From positions 214,791 through 278,790 of the forward strand of contig JAEYKW010000027.1 in NCBI GenBank assembly GCA_023408075.1: a stretch of 64,000 nt of DNA. Direction: 5' to 3'. How positions within the stretch are numbered: position 1 is the first letter of the stretch; the number at the start of each line of letters is the position of its first letter. A program made the translations under genes and the position numbers. Of this stretch, positions 1 through 6,746 are shown in pieces. This DNA comes from Bacillota bacterium (GTDB taxonomy: Bacteria; Bacillota; Clostridia; Christensenellales; SZUA-584). The notes under the pieces were generated by a model. It had not been told where the DNA came from. It did no database searches and saw only the letters and a program-made list of their open reading frames with translations.

Positions 1-53
1 TCGGCCTCAACGCGCTCGGGTACGAGAGAATGAAAGAGAGAATTTCCAAGTAA
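1..53 (+). CDS. 3' end of an upstream gene, probably part of a split glutamate synthase operon
   Basis: Only the last 16 codons are present, in frame 3, ending GYERMKERISK and a TAA at 51-53. The fragment is too short for a family call. The next gene starts 15 bases later on the same strand and is a glutamate synthase gxGxG-domain protein. In organisms with a split large subunit this usually follows the FMN/Fe-S domain gene, so this is inferred to be another subunit of the same enzyme. The AAGGAG right after its stop serves the next gene. Confidence 0.4.
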   Translation, partial: GLNALGYERMKERISK

Positions 54-68
54 AGGAGCTTAAGATAC

Positions 69-803
69 ATGGAACTGCGGGCAGGCGACATTTACTACAG
101 CGAGCTCAACGAGCAGATTAAGGCGCTCGCGAAGGAACCGGGCGAGATTACGGTGAAGGACGTTTACGGTCAGCGTTACATCGGCTGCGGCCTTAGCAAT
201 CATACCAAACTGAACATACACGGCACGCTTGGCAACGACAGCGCGTGCTATATGGACGGCGCGACGGTGGAGGTGTTCGGCAACGCGCAGGACGGCATTG
301 CGAACACGATGAACGACGGCAAGCTGATTGTTCACGGCAACTGCGGCGACATTATGGGCTATGCGATGCGCGGCGGCGAGCTTTTTATTAAAGGGTACGC
401 CGGATACCGCAGCGGCATTCACATGAAGGAGTACATGGACAAGATTCCAAAAATCGTGATCGGCAACAAGGCCGGCGATTTCCTCGGAGAATATATGGCG
501 GGCGGCCGGGTTGTTGTGCTGGGCTTAGGGCTGGCTGAGGGCGAGTATGCCGTGGGCCGGTTTTTGGGAACGGGCATGCACGGCGGACGGATGTACATTC
601 GCGGGCCGGTGAGAGAGGCGATGATGGGCAAAGAGATTTCGGCACAGCCGCTTGATGATGAGGATAAGGCGTTTTTGACGCAGACAATTCAGGACTACGC
701 CGCGTATTTTGATGTGGATGTATCGGAAATCAAGCTGGATGAGTTTGTGAAGTATGCGCCCAAGAGCAAGAGACCCTATGGGAATATGTACGTGGGCAAC
801 TAA
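69..803 (+). CDS. Glutamate synthase alpha-subunit C-terminal-type (gxGxG) domain protein
   Basis: A 244-residue stand-alone beta-helix domain corresponding to the C-terminal domain of the glutamate synthase large subunit. The sequence shows the repeated gxGxG pattern, for example IHGTLGND, VHGNCGDIMGYAMRGGELFIKG and MHGGRMYIRG, with a rung about every 20 residues through residue 180. In archaeal and clostridial split glutamate synthases this domain is a separate gene beside the amidotransferase and FMN-domain genes; it is structural and non-catalytic. The ATG at 69 follows AAGGAG with good spacing. A strong terminator follows, so it appears to be the last gene of its operon. It could also belong to a related formylmethanofuran-dehydrogenase-C-like beta-helix protein. 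Confidence 0.85.
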   Translation: MELRAGDIYYSELNEQIKALAKEPGEITVKDVYGQRYIGCGLSNHTKLNIHGTLGNDSACYMDGATVEVFGNAQDGIANTMNDGKLIVHGNCGDIMGYAMRGGELFIKGYAGYRSGIHMKEYMDKIPKIVIGNKAGDFLGEYMAGGRVVVLGLGLAEGEYAVGRFLGTGMHGGRMYIRGPVREAMMGKEISAQPLDDEDKAFLTQTIQDYAAYFDVDVSEIKLDEFVKYAPKSKRPYGNMYVGN

Positions 804-820
804 GAGAATATAGAAAAGAC

Positions 821-852
821 AAAGTCCGGAGAGAAATCTTCGGACTTTTTTG
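821..852 (+). terminator. Rho-independent terminator after the gxGxG gene
   Basis: A perfect 7-bp stem (AAGTCCG at 822-828 with CGGACTT at 841-847) is followed by a T-run on the plus strand. It ends the gxGxG operon just before the AT-rich island. Confidence 0.85.
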
Positions 853-860
853 GTTTGGGG

Positions 861-1550
861 TTATGTATTTCTCTGTTCTTTATGTTCATTATATGATCTG
901 AATATAGAATCTGAAAGACGAGTCCCTGTCGCAACCAGCTTTGATAAAACTTTAATTTGCTCCATACAAGATAAACTATCAGTTTTTTTAGGGTAATTAA
1001 TCGTATGATCAATTTCTCCCCAAATTTCCTCAAACAGTGAACGAATTTGAATTTCGCAACGGATTTGGTTTGAGTCATTGTTTTTTTTAATCGTATAATG
1101 AACACTTGTATAGTAAGAATCTTTTAATTCAGTAGTTATGCCTAAACTTTCATAAAAATTCTTTGACTCTGGATCCCATGTATAAGCTTTTGGCTGTTCA
1201 TGTAAGCACCATTCTCTTATCTCATTAATTTCTCTCATCAATTCTGTATGAATTATGTAGAATTGATCTTGATATAAGTATAAAACTCTTAAACCGACGA
1301 GATCAGTAATTTCAGTAAAAAAGTTTTCTTTATTAATCTGTCTACCTAATTCAAGCTTTCTCTCAATCTTCTCGAGTAAATGGTCTTGATTCTTAATTCT
1401 TGATTTAATTGAGTGTATTGCAGGAGGGTCACCTACATTTAATATATCTTTATATTTAAATAGCCCCTCAACTTGTTCCTGTAAATAGCGACAAGTAGAT
1501 AAATTCTTATTATAAAGGTCAAGTATTTCTGCCTTTAAAGTATCATCCAT
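861..1550 (-). CDS. RelA/SpoT-domain nucleotidyltransferase (small alarmone-synthetase-like)
   Basis: A 229-residue single-domain protein of the RelA/SpoT synthetase fold with no HD hydrolase, TGS or ACT domain. Visible motifs are SRIK (Arg51, Lys53, nucleotide binding), DLVGLRV (83-89), YTSVHY (147-152, YxSxH type), EIQIRS (166-171) and WGEIDH (177-182), so the active site looks intact. Family members make (p)ppGpp or (p)ppApp, or as toxSAS enzymes pyrophosphorylate tRNA ends. Which applies here cannot be told. The start codon overlaps the end of the ParA-like gene (ATGGATGA, 8 bases) and its GGAGG lies inside that gene, so the two are translationally coupled. Base composition is visibly AT-rich compared with both flanks, suggesting acquisition by transfer. 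Confidence 0.9.
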   Translation of the reverse strand: MDDTLKAEILDLYNKNLSTCRYLQEQVEGLFKYKDILNVGDPPAIHSIKSRIKNQDHLLEKIERKLELGRQINKENFFTEITDLVGLRVLYLYQDQFYIIHTELMREINEIREWCLHEQPKAYTWDPESKNFYESLGITTELKDSYYTSVHYTIKKNNDSNQIRCEIQIRSLFEEIWGEIDHTINYPKKTDSLSCMEQIKVLSKLVATGTRLSDSIFRSYNEHKEQRNT

Positions 1551-2664
1551 TTAGAACCTCCACTCTTTTTATAAAATCTTCAGCAAAGGCTATATAGGCA
1601 TCTTTTGTTTTTAAATATCCTTCATAGTGACCACTATTAGGTTTGTCTGCTATAATATCTTCTAGAGAATCAGGGATAGTCTGTTCATAATGCTCATACA
1701 TTTCTGGAACCATCCACATAGGGCACTTAAGGGCTTGAGCTACTGAAGCAAAAGTGTTATGTGATAGCATTACAGCTTCATTGCCAATTGGATTAATTAT
1801 CTCCTTTATATTAATCCTCGTTGACTCCTTTATATATTCGATAACCGCTTCGGGAATTTTTTCAACATACTTATAATGTGCATTGGCCAAATCATATGCA
1901 TGATTGGGATTTTTTCTTTTTTTTGCATTATATATTGTATAGCCAATAAACTGAACAAACTTTTCAGGGAATTTTTTTCGCTTCTCAATCGAAATGAGTG
2001 TAAAAATAATATCCATCTCGTTTTTCCATAGTTCAAGCGCACTTCCAATATTCCTTATACCATATAAGCTAAACATGTCAGGTTGAGCAGGTATTAAAAA
2101 ACCATCAACAGTTGAAATAATTGTCTTGTTTAAGGTGCCTAAACTAGGTGACGTATCTATAATGGTATAGTCATAACCATACATTTCACCATACATTTCA
2201 CATATTCTGCGGATATTTGTTATAGTACGAATACCTAAATTGTCACTTTGATAGATTGAACTCCACCTTTCGGCAATTCTATTTTCATATCTGTGGATTG
2301 ATAAACGTCCTGGTAATAAATCTACATTTTCAAAGAGGGAATAAGGAGGGGGATATTTATCAATGTCGCTAAGTCCGTCTTCAGCAGGTTTTAATAGGAA
2401 ATGTATTGAACGAGGTTTCTTAATAATTTCATCAAATTCGGCTTGTTTTGAGGATCCTTCAAAGTCGTTAATATAACTATCTTCTTCTTCCCATATTCTA
2501 TGTAATTCGTCTTCAAACATCCCGTGTATTGTTAAATTACATTGCGGGTCTAAATCCACAAGTAATACTTTTTTCCCCATTTCCCCTAATGCACATCCTA
2601 AATGGAAGCCAAGTGTTGACTTACCAACTCCACCTTTATTATTGAATAATGATATAATTTTCAT
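1543..2664 (-). CDS. ParA/MinD-like P-loop ATPase, partner of the RelA/SpoT gene
   Basis: A 373-residue deviant-Walker ATPase. The Walker A motif KGGVGKST covers residues 10-17, VDLDPQ covers 36-41, and the Walker B region YTIIDTSPS starts at 166. It is about 100 residues longer than a typical chromosomal ParA/Soj, with an extended C-terminal part of unknown role. The ATG at 2664 is chosen because GGAGG precedes it and the protein then begins directly with the P-loop strand (MKIISLFNN); a longer upstream reading frame has no ribosome site. No ParB or parS-like site accompanies it, so ordinary partition is unlikely. It is the first gene of an AT-rich two-gene cassette with the RelA/SpoT gene. 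A function as regulator or sensor of that enzyme is inference. Confidence 0.88.
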   Translation of the reverse strand: MKIISLFNNKGGVGKSTLGFHLGCALGEMGKKVLLVDLDPQCNLTIHGMFEDELHRIWEEEDSYINDFEGSSKQAEFDEIIKKPRSIHFLLKPAEDGLSDIDKYPPPYSLFENVDLLPGRLSIHRYENRIAERWSSIYQSDNLGIRTITNIRRICEMYGEMYGYDYTIIDTSPSLGTLNKTIISTVDGFLIPAQPDMFSLYGIRNIGSALELWKNEMDIIFTLISIEKRKKFPEKFVQFIGYTIYNAKKRKNPNHAYDLANAHYKYVEKIPEAVIEYIKESTRINIKEIINPIGNEAVMLSHNTFASVAQALKCPMWMVPEMYEHYEQTIPDSLEDIIADKPNSGHYEGYLKTKDAYIAFAEDFIKRVEVLNG

Positions 2665-2691
2665 TAGCAACCTCCACTTACATTCGAATAT

Positions 2692-2700
2692 ATTATAGCA
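2692..2700 (-). promoter_or_regulatory. Extended -10 promoter for the parA-like/relA-like cassette
   Basis: On the minus strand a TGCTATAAT extended -10 element lies 28 bases before the ATG of the ParA-like gene. No good -35 is seen at 16-18 bases, which is common for extended -10 promoters. Confidence 0.55.
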
Positions 2701-2849
2701 TATGCTGCCACATATATACATACACAATTCGCCAAAAACTAACAAAGATTACTCGGCTGTCGCTTCATTTTTTCAAAAAGAGTCTAATATAAAATCCAAA
2801 ATAATGCTTGAAATATGATATGCATATATATTGGTTCCTAAAGCATTGC

Positions 2850-2876
2850 AAAAAAAACGCACCGTCTCCGATGCGC
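2850..2876 (-). terminator. Terminator after yqeY
   Basis: On the minus strand CGCATCG-GAGA-CGGTGCG (one G-T pair) is followed by seven or more T. It lies 16 bases beyond the yqeY stop. Confidence 0.8.
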
Positions 2877-2891
2877 CTTCATTGCTTCTAT

Positions 2892-3338
2892 TTACTTTGT
2901 CGCCTCTTCCACGAGCTTATTTATCATCTTCCCATCCGCCTTGCCCTTCACCAGCGGCATCAGCACCTTCATAATCCCGCCCTTGTCCTGCGGCGTCGGC
3001 TTCTCAATCCCAAGCTGAGCGAGCACATCCGCTATCACAGCCTTCACCTCATCCTCGCTCATCAGCTGCGGCGCAAACTCGCTATACACGGCGATCTTGA
3101 ACTTATTCTCGTCTATGATGTCCGCGCGGCTCGGCGGCGCGGTATCAATCGCCTCCTGTGCGCTTTTGATCTCCTTCATCACCACGGCGTTTTCCTCATC
3201 CTCGTTAAGCTCGCTGCGCTTGTCAATCTGCTTGCTTTTCAGGGCAGAGAGCAGCAGCGAGAGCGCATCCTTGCGGGGCGTATCCTTGGCCTTTAAGGCA
3301 TCCATCATTTCTTTTCTGACCACATCGATCTTAGACAT
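2892..3338 (-). CDS. yqeY: YqeY/GatB-like domain protein
   Basis: A 148-residue protein of the YqeY family, which resembles the C-terminal tRNA-binding domain of GatB of the glutamyl-tRNA amidotransferase. Typical features are the N-terminal helix MSKIDVVRKEMMDALKAKD, the stretch RKDALSLLLSALKSKQID and the glycine-containing end KGGIMKVLMPLVKGKADGKMINKLV. Full length for the family. The start is preceded by AAGGAG. It stands alone with its own terminator. The biochemical role of stand-alone YqeY proteins is not settled. Confidence 0.93.
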   Translation of the reverse strand: MSKIDVVRKEMMDALKAKDTPRKDALSLLLSALKSKQIDKRSELNEDEENAVVMKEIKSAQEAIDTAPPSRADIIDENKFKIAVYSEFAPQLMSEDEVKAVIADVLAQLGIEKPTPQDKGGIMKVLMPLVKGKADGKMINKLVEEATK

Positions 3339-3533
3339 ATCGCGAATCTCCTTTTATATCAATAGCGTTCATGTTATAAAAATTATCTGACATTACTATA
3401 GCATAAGTTTCCACATAGGAACACAGCGATATCAGCCTGAATCAGTTAATATCAGAAAAAGACATGGGATTCTTCACTTCGCTAAAGCTCGTTCAGGAAA
3501 TTATGAGTGAACCATGCTGCTTATGCCAAATGC

Positions 3534-3557
3534 AAAAAACCGCCTTGGCGGTTTTCT
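3534..3557 (-). terminator. Strong terminator between the riboswitch and yqeY
   Basis: AAAACCGCC/GGCGGTTTT at 3536-3544 and 3547-3555 form a near-perfect palindrome. On the minus strand it is followed by a run of T, so it would stop transcripts coming from the riboswitch before they reach yqeY. Confidence 0.75.
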
Positions 3558-3687
3558 GCGTCCCGTTCTATTTGATCCCCCTAGATTAAATAAAATAAGA
3601 TAAAAGGATTAGAAGTATTGCGCACCGCGCACCTATGTCAGACGCCCGAAACGTCTGTTTTACCTGAATCAAGGCAAACAAAAAGCC

Positions 3688-3781
3688 TCGCTTCGGTAAC
3701 TGGCTGCCATAGACTTTTAAGTCTTTAGGCCCTGTAGCTTTGCGCCGCAGCCTTTCGGCTGTTTTGCCATTATCGGCGGGA
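3688..3781 (-). promoter_or_regulatory. c-di-GMP-I (GEMM-I) riboswitch aptamer
   Basis: On the minus strand the sequence follows the GEMM-I layout in order: a GGCAAA block, an AGCC-GAAA-GGCT tetraloop hairpin, the GCGCAAAGC block (3744-3752), GGGCCTAAAG, a hairpin ACTT-AAA-AGT, then ATGGCAGCCAGTTACCG ending near 3692. The GAAA tetraloop and its receptor-like partner are both present. Downstream on the same strand there is no gene: a CAGACG/CGTCTG hairpin at 3639-3657, then the terminator at 3534-3557, then yqeY. An expression platform is not clear. The remaining bases of the 3339-3974 gap hold a diverged copy of the CATGGGAT repeat (about 3463-3500) and nothing else recognised. Confidence 0.88.
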
Positions 3782-3974
3782 CACATGCCGCACACTAATA
3801 ATGTTTCTAAAAATGAGTATAGAAACATATTGCGGTTTTGTCAACGGGAATTATACAAAATATTGTGGTTTTTTATCAGAATATGCAGAAAAAGGGCAAC
3901 AGATTGTCGAACTGTGCGGTCATCACAGGCTTGTATGTTTACCGCTATCAAAAACGGTTTCACCAGCGCCATTT

Positions 3975-4238
3975 TCAATCCTCATAATCAAGATCACAAT
4001 GGCAGCGCGGGCAGGCTTGAGGAATGACGAAAAATACGGTACGCAGCTTTCTGCCGCAATGAGGGCAGCGAACAAACACATAAGAGATAACAAAGCTTGC
4101 AAGAAATAAAACCAAAGCGACGATAGCAAGGATGAATTTAATCTCATAAGTAAAGTAAAAAATAAGCGCTATAAATAAGAGGCCCACCGCGATATAGGTG
4201 AGTATTTTTTGTAATCGTACCGCTTTTCTAAAACTCAT
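3975..4238 (-). CDS. Small membrane zinc-ribbon protein, array member 1
   Basis: 87 residues. A basic N-terminus (MSFRKAVRLQ) is followed by two hydrophobic segments (about 10-29 and 33-54) and a C-terminal zinc ribbon with CPHC and CPRCHC knuckles. It is one of six tandem paralogues sharing this layout; function is unknown. GGGAG precedes the start. This is the last member in the direction of transcription. The second knuckle is CPRC followed by HC rather than G, so it is the most diverged copy. The predicted topology places the ribbon on the same side as the N-terminus, probably the cytoplasm. Confidence 0.75.
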   Translation of the reverse strand: MSFRKAVRLQKILTYIAVGLLFIALIFYFTYEIKFILAIVALVLFLASFVISYVFVRCPHCGRKLRTVFFVIPQACPRCHCDLDYED

Positions 4239-4271
4239 GACTTGCTCCCTTCACATGCGACAGTATGGCTG

Positions 4272-4529
4272 TTATTTCTCGAGCTTTTCGCCGCAACTCG
4301 GGCAAAACGTGGGGATAGAAACGGTTCTGAAGGGCAGCCCCGCGTGGCAGTGCGGACACCGATAATGCTGAAACATAATCACAACGCCAATGCCGACCAT
4401 GGCAAGGCCGGCGGCACAGAGTATAATCAATAAGGCGGGTATCTCTTCGAAGAACATCATGGATAGAATGAGGCCAACGCCTATGAAGGCGAAAACATTG
4501 CTTGTTTGGCGCGCTTTCTTATAATTCAT
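4272..4529 (-). CDS. Small membrane zinc-ribbon protein, array member 2
   Basis: 85 residues beginning MNYKKARQTSN at the ATG at 4529; a TTG two codons upstream is possible but less well placed. Two transmembrane segments (about 8-26 and 31-51) are followed by HYRCPHCHAGLPFR and the second knuckle FCPSCGEKLEK, both intact. Its zinc-ribbon region shares long DNA identity with member 6 (the stretch around GTTCTGAAGGGCAGC), pointing to fairly recent duplication. Function unknown. Confidence 0.78.
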   Translation of the reverse strand: MNYKKARQTSNVFAFIGVGLILSMMFFEEIPALLIILCAAGLAMVGIGVVIMFQHYRCPHCHAGLPFRTVSIPTFCPSCGEKLEK

Positions 4530-4566
4530 TTTCAAAACCCTTTCTTTTGCTCCCGCAAGGGAGGCG

Positions 4567-4830
4567 TCAGCTTTTCGTATCCAGCTCTTTGCCGCAGCCC
4601 GGACAGCAACGCGGGATCGACGAATTCCTTTGGGGCAGTATGTAATTGCAGTACGGACAGCGGTAAAAGAAATAGCAGATGATCACGTTGAGTATGATCA
4701 GGATGATGCCGACGACGACGAGCAGCGTGACGGCGACAGGAGACCTGAGGAAAAGCAAGGCAATAAACAATATGCCTATGCCTGTGTAAGCGAGCAGCTT
4801 GCTTATTGCGCGGGCTGTTCTGTAATTCAT
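4567..4830 (-). CDS. Small membrane zinc-ribbon protein, array member 3
   Basis: 87 residues with the family layout: MNYRTARAISK, two hydrophobic segments (about 9-27 and 31-53), then YRCPYCNYILPQ and CCPGCGKELDTKS. All four ribbon cysteines are present, plus an extra Cys before the second knuckle. GGAG six bases before the ATG supports the start. It lies in the same-strand array of six paralogues, each with its own ribosome site and 30-70-base gaps. Function unknown. Confidence 0.78.
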   Translation of the reverse strand: MNYRTARAISKLLAYTGIGILFIALLFLRSPVAVTLLVVVGIILIILNVIICYFFYRCPYCNYILPQRNSSIPRCCPGCGKELDTKS

Positions 4831-4872
4831 ATGCGGCTCCTTTCAGTAGCCGGTGTCAAGCAATCGTTTCAG

Positions 4873-5130
4873 TCAATCGAATTGAGATCGTATCCGCAAC
4901 GCGGGCAGTATTCGGATATGCTGGATAATCGGTAAGGCAGCAGCCCCGCCGCAGCTCGGACAACGGTTGTGACGATAGTTGTTCAACTGGCTATAGGCAA
5001 GCAATATGAACCCACCGATGATCAGCAGAATTTGTAACTCAAGCAGCTGAATGATTAAGCCGATCAATACAGAGCCAAGGCCGGTCAAGCTTAATACCAT
5101 GCTGAGCTTGCGGGATTTTTTATAATCCAT
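4873..5130 (-). CDS. Small membrane zinc-ribbon protein, array member 4 (frameshifted as read)
   Basis: It starts MDYKKSRKLSM after GGAGG and carries two hydrophobic segments and the first knuckle NRCPSCGG. After that the reading frame is wrong. Removing one base from the four-base C/G run at 4944-4947 restores LLPYRLSSISEYCPRCGYDLNSID with the expected second knuckle and a stop at 4869-4871. As read, the protein loses the second half of its zinc ribbon. This is either a real recent mutation or a homopolymer sequencing error. Function unknown. Confidence 0.72.
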   Translation of the reverse strand: MDYKKSRKLSMVLSLTGLGSVLIGLIIQLLELQILLIIGGFILLAYSQLNNYRHNRCPSCGGAAALPIIQHIRILPALRIRSQFD

Positions 5131-5198
5131 ATCATCCTCCTTTTCGAGTCTGTCGGGGGCTGATATCTTGTCGCTTTACGGGCATCGCTGCGTTATTT

Positions 5199-5453
5199 TT
5201 ACTCGATATTGGTACCGCAGCTTGAGCAAAACGTGGGGTGATTCAGCGCCTTCAAAGGAAGCAGGCTGCGGCATTTCGGGCAGCGGAAGAATGCCAAAAA
5301 GATGATCAGGCCTGAAATGATCAATATGGAGCCCGAGTAAAAAAGCAGGCGTGGAATAGGATCGTACTTGAGAAATGCGAGAATGATAAAGAGAAGCCCC
5401 AAGCCGACAAATACCAACATTGAGCTCCATTTGCGCGCTTTTTGATAACTCAT
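5199..5453 (-). CDS. Small membrane zinc-ribbon protein, array member 5
   Basis: 84 residues from the ATG at 5453, which follows GGAGG; longer readings run into the preceding paralogue. The sequence is MSYQKARKWSSM, two hydrophobic segments (about 11-28 and 35-54), then FRCPKCRSLLPLK and FCSSCGTNIE. Both knuckles are complete. Function unknown; see the other array members. Confidence 0.78.
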   Translation of the reverse strand: MSYQKARKWSSMLVFVGLGLLFIILAFLKYDPIPRLLFYSGSILIISGLIIFLAFFRCPKCRSLLPLKALNHPTFCSSCGTNIE

Positions 5454-5545
5454 ATCATACCTCCAAATAAAATTCGCTTTCATAAAGAGTGCGCCTTCCC
5501 CGGGGATGGTCTTCGTGCTGTTGCTGTGCTTACGTTGCTGATGAA

Positions 5546-5797
5546 TCAAAGTCTTCGCCGCAAATATGGGCAGATATCCGGGGTCTTTACCGTTCTGAAG
5601 GGCAGCACAGCGCGGCAATGCGGGCACTTATAGAACAAGGACTTAATGACGGCCCCGGCCACGCAACAGACAGCGGCAAGCACCGCACACAAGATAAACA
5701 GGGCGCTGGCTTCCTTAAAAATAAACAGTGCAGCAATAAAGCCGACGCCTATAATACAGAATATATTATACAACTTATTGGCAGTCTTGTAATCCAT
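5546..5797 (-). CDS. Small membrane zinc-ribbon protein, array member 6 (frameshifted as read)
   Basis: It starts MDYKTANKLYN at 5797 and has two hydrophobic segments and the first knuckle YKCPHCRAVLPFR. The second knuckle is broken: after TPDICPY the frame shifts. Deleting one base of the A/T run at 5562-5564 restores CPYCGEDFDSSAT and a stop at 5530-5532. It is the array copy next to the hydrolase gene, whose stop lies 15 bases upstream, so all seven genes could share one transcript. It shares DNA identity with member 2. Function unknown. Confidence 0.72.
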   Translation of the reverse strand: MDYKTANKLYNIFCIIGVGFIAALFIFKEASALFILCAVLAAVCCVAGAVIKSLFYKCPHCRAVLPFRTVKTPDICPYLRRRL

Positions 5798-5811
5798 ATT
5801 ATACCTCTGAA

Positions 5812-6711
5812 TCAAACATACTGAATATAGAACGCGTTGATCGTATCAAAAAAATCCGGCCGTTTTCCCCCGTCATGCAGAAAAGAGCCATGCCCGCCTG
5901 TCTCCAGCAGCATCGTTCCGACTAAATTGGGAAATAGGCGTTTGGCTCTTGCCAAAACTCTTTCACCCGGAAAAAGCAGGTCGTATTTCTCGGCGATCAC
6001 ATACACGGGTGCTGAGAGCTTTTTCATTTCTTTGTGCTTGGTATTTCTGGGCATCGTCATTTCAAATTTCGTATGCTGCAAGGCGGCATCTGTCATTTCT
6101 AAAAACTCGTCGTCGTAAAAGGGCATAAGTGAACGCACCGCATGCGCAAGCTTTTTCATATCGCCCGGTTGTCGCATGTAAGCGATAGTCGGCAGACCAA
6201 TTTTCAGCATATTAATGGGCGATGCATTGGCAATTCCCGACGGCACCATCAGCATCATTTTTGTAATCCGTTCTGGTGAAAAAGCTGCAAATCGGAGCGC
6301 AATCCCTGCCCCATAGGAACCGGCGAACACAGCGATTCGATCATAGCAGAGCTCGTCGCATATATCATTTACCCATTTTCCGTAATCAAGCGTTCGCGAA
6401 GATAAACGATGATCGCAGCTGAGCCCGATATTGCCGATTGTGTCGGGTACGATAAAACAGATTTTACTTAGATCGGCATATTTCGTAAAAGGACGGAGGC
6501 TGTAAGGGTTTGTGCTGTTTCCGCCGTGAAAGCCGAGCACGGGGATCCCGTCCGGATTGCCATATTTGACGATATGGGTTTCACCGAAACGCGTATCGAC
6601 GTACTGCTCGGAATAAGGCGCGGTGATTTCGCTCAGGTGCTTTTCATACAACGCTTTGAGAAGTTTTTCGGCCTCAGCGCTTTTGTACACTTGGGACTGA
6701 TATCGTTCCAT
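5812..6711 (-). CDS. Alpha/beta hydrolase
   Basis: A 299-residue alpha/beta-hydrolase-fold protein. The oxyanion-hole motif FHGG is at 61-64. The nucleophile elbow GSYGAG is at 131-136 (Ser132). A likely acid Asp244 is in EKYDLLFPG and the catalytic His274 is in GGHGSF. A substrate cannot be assigned; esterases, lipases and peptidase-like hydrolases share this layout. The start at 6711 is chosen because GGGAG precedes it, while the longer upstream reading has no ribosome site. It lies directly upstream of the zinc-ribbon array in the same direction. Confidence 0.88.
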   Translation of the reverse strand: MERYQSQVYKSAEAEKLLKALYEKHLSEITAPYSEQYVDTRFGETHIVKYGNPDGIPVLGFHGGNSTNPYSLRPFTKYADLSKICFIVPDTIGNIGLSCDHRLSSRTLDYGKWVNDICDELCYDRIAVFAGSYGAGIALRFAAFSPERITKMMLMVPSGIANASPINMLKIGLPTIAYMRQPGDMKKLAHAVRSLMPFYDDEFLEMTDAALQHTKFEMTMPRNTKHKEMKKLSAPVYVIAEKYDLLFPGERVLARAKRLFPNLVGTMLLETGGHGSFLHDGGKRPDFFDTINAFYIQYV

Positions 6712-6746
6712 GGCGTCTCCCGTATAAAAACTCAAATATGGCTGCT

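Noticed and set aside
1543..2664. Considered a plasmid-type partition locus.
   Set aside because: No ParB-like gene and no iterated centromere-like repeats flank the ParA-like gene.
3339..3540. Considered yqeY as the direct target of the c-di-GMP riboswitch.
   Set aside because: A strong terminator and about 350 bases separate aptamer and gene, and yqeY has its own extended -10-like TGCTATAGT upstream; left open only as a finding.
3740..4109. Two overlapping plus-strand frames over the riboswitch and first zinc-ribbon gene.
   Set aside because: They lie antisense to a structured RNA and a recognised paralogue, with no ribosome site.
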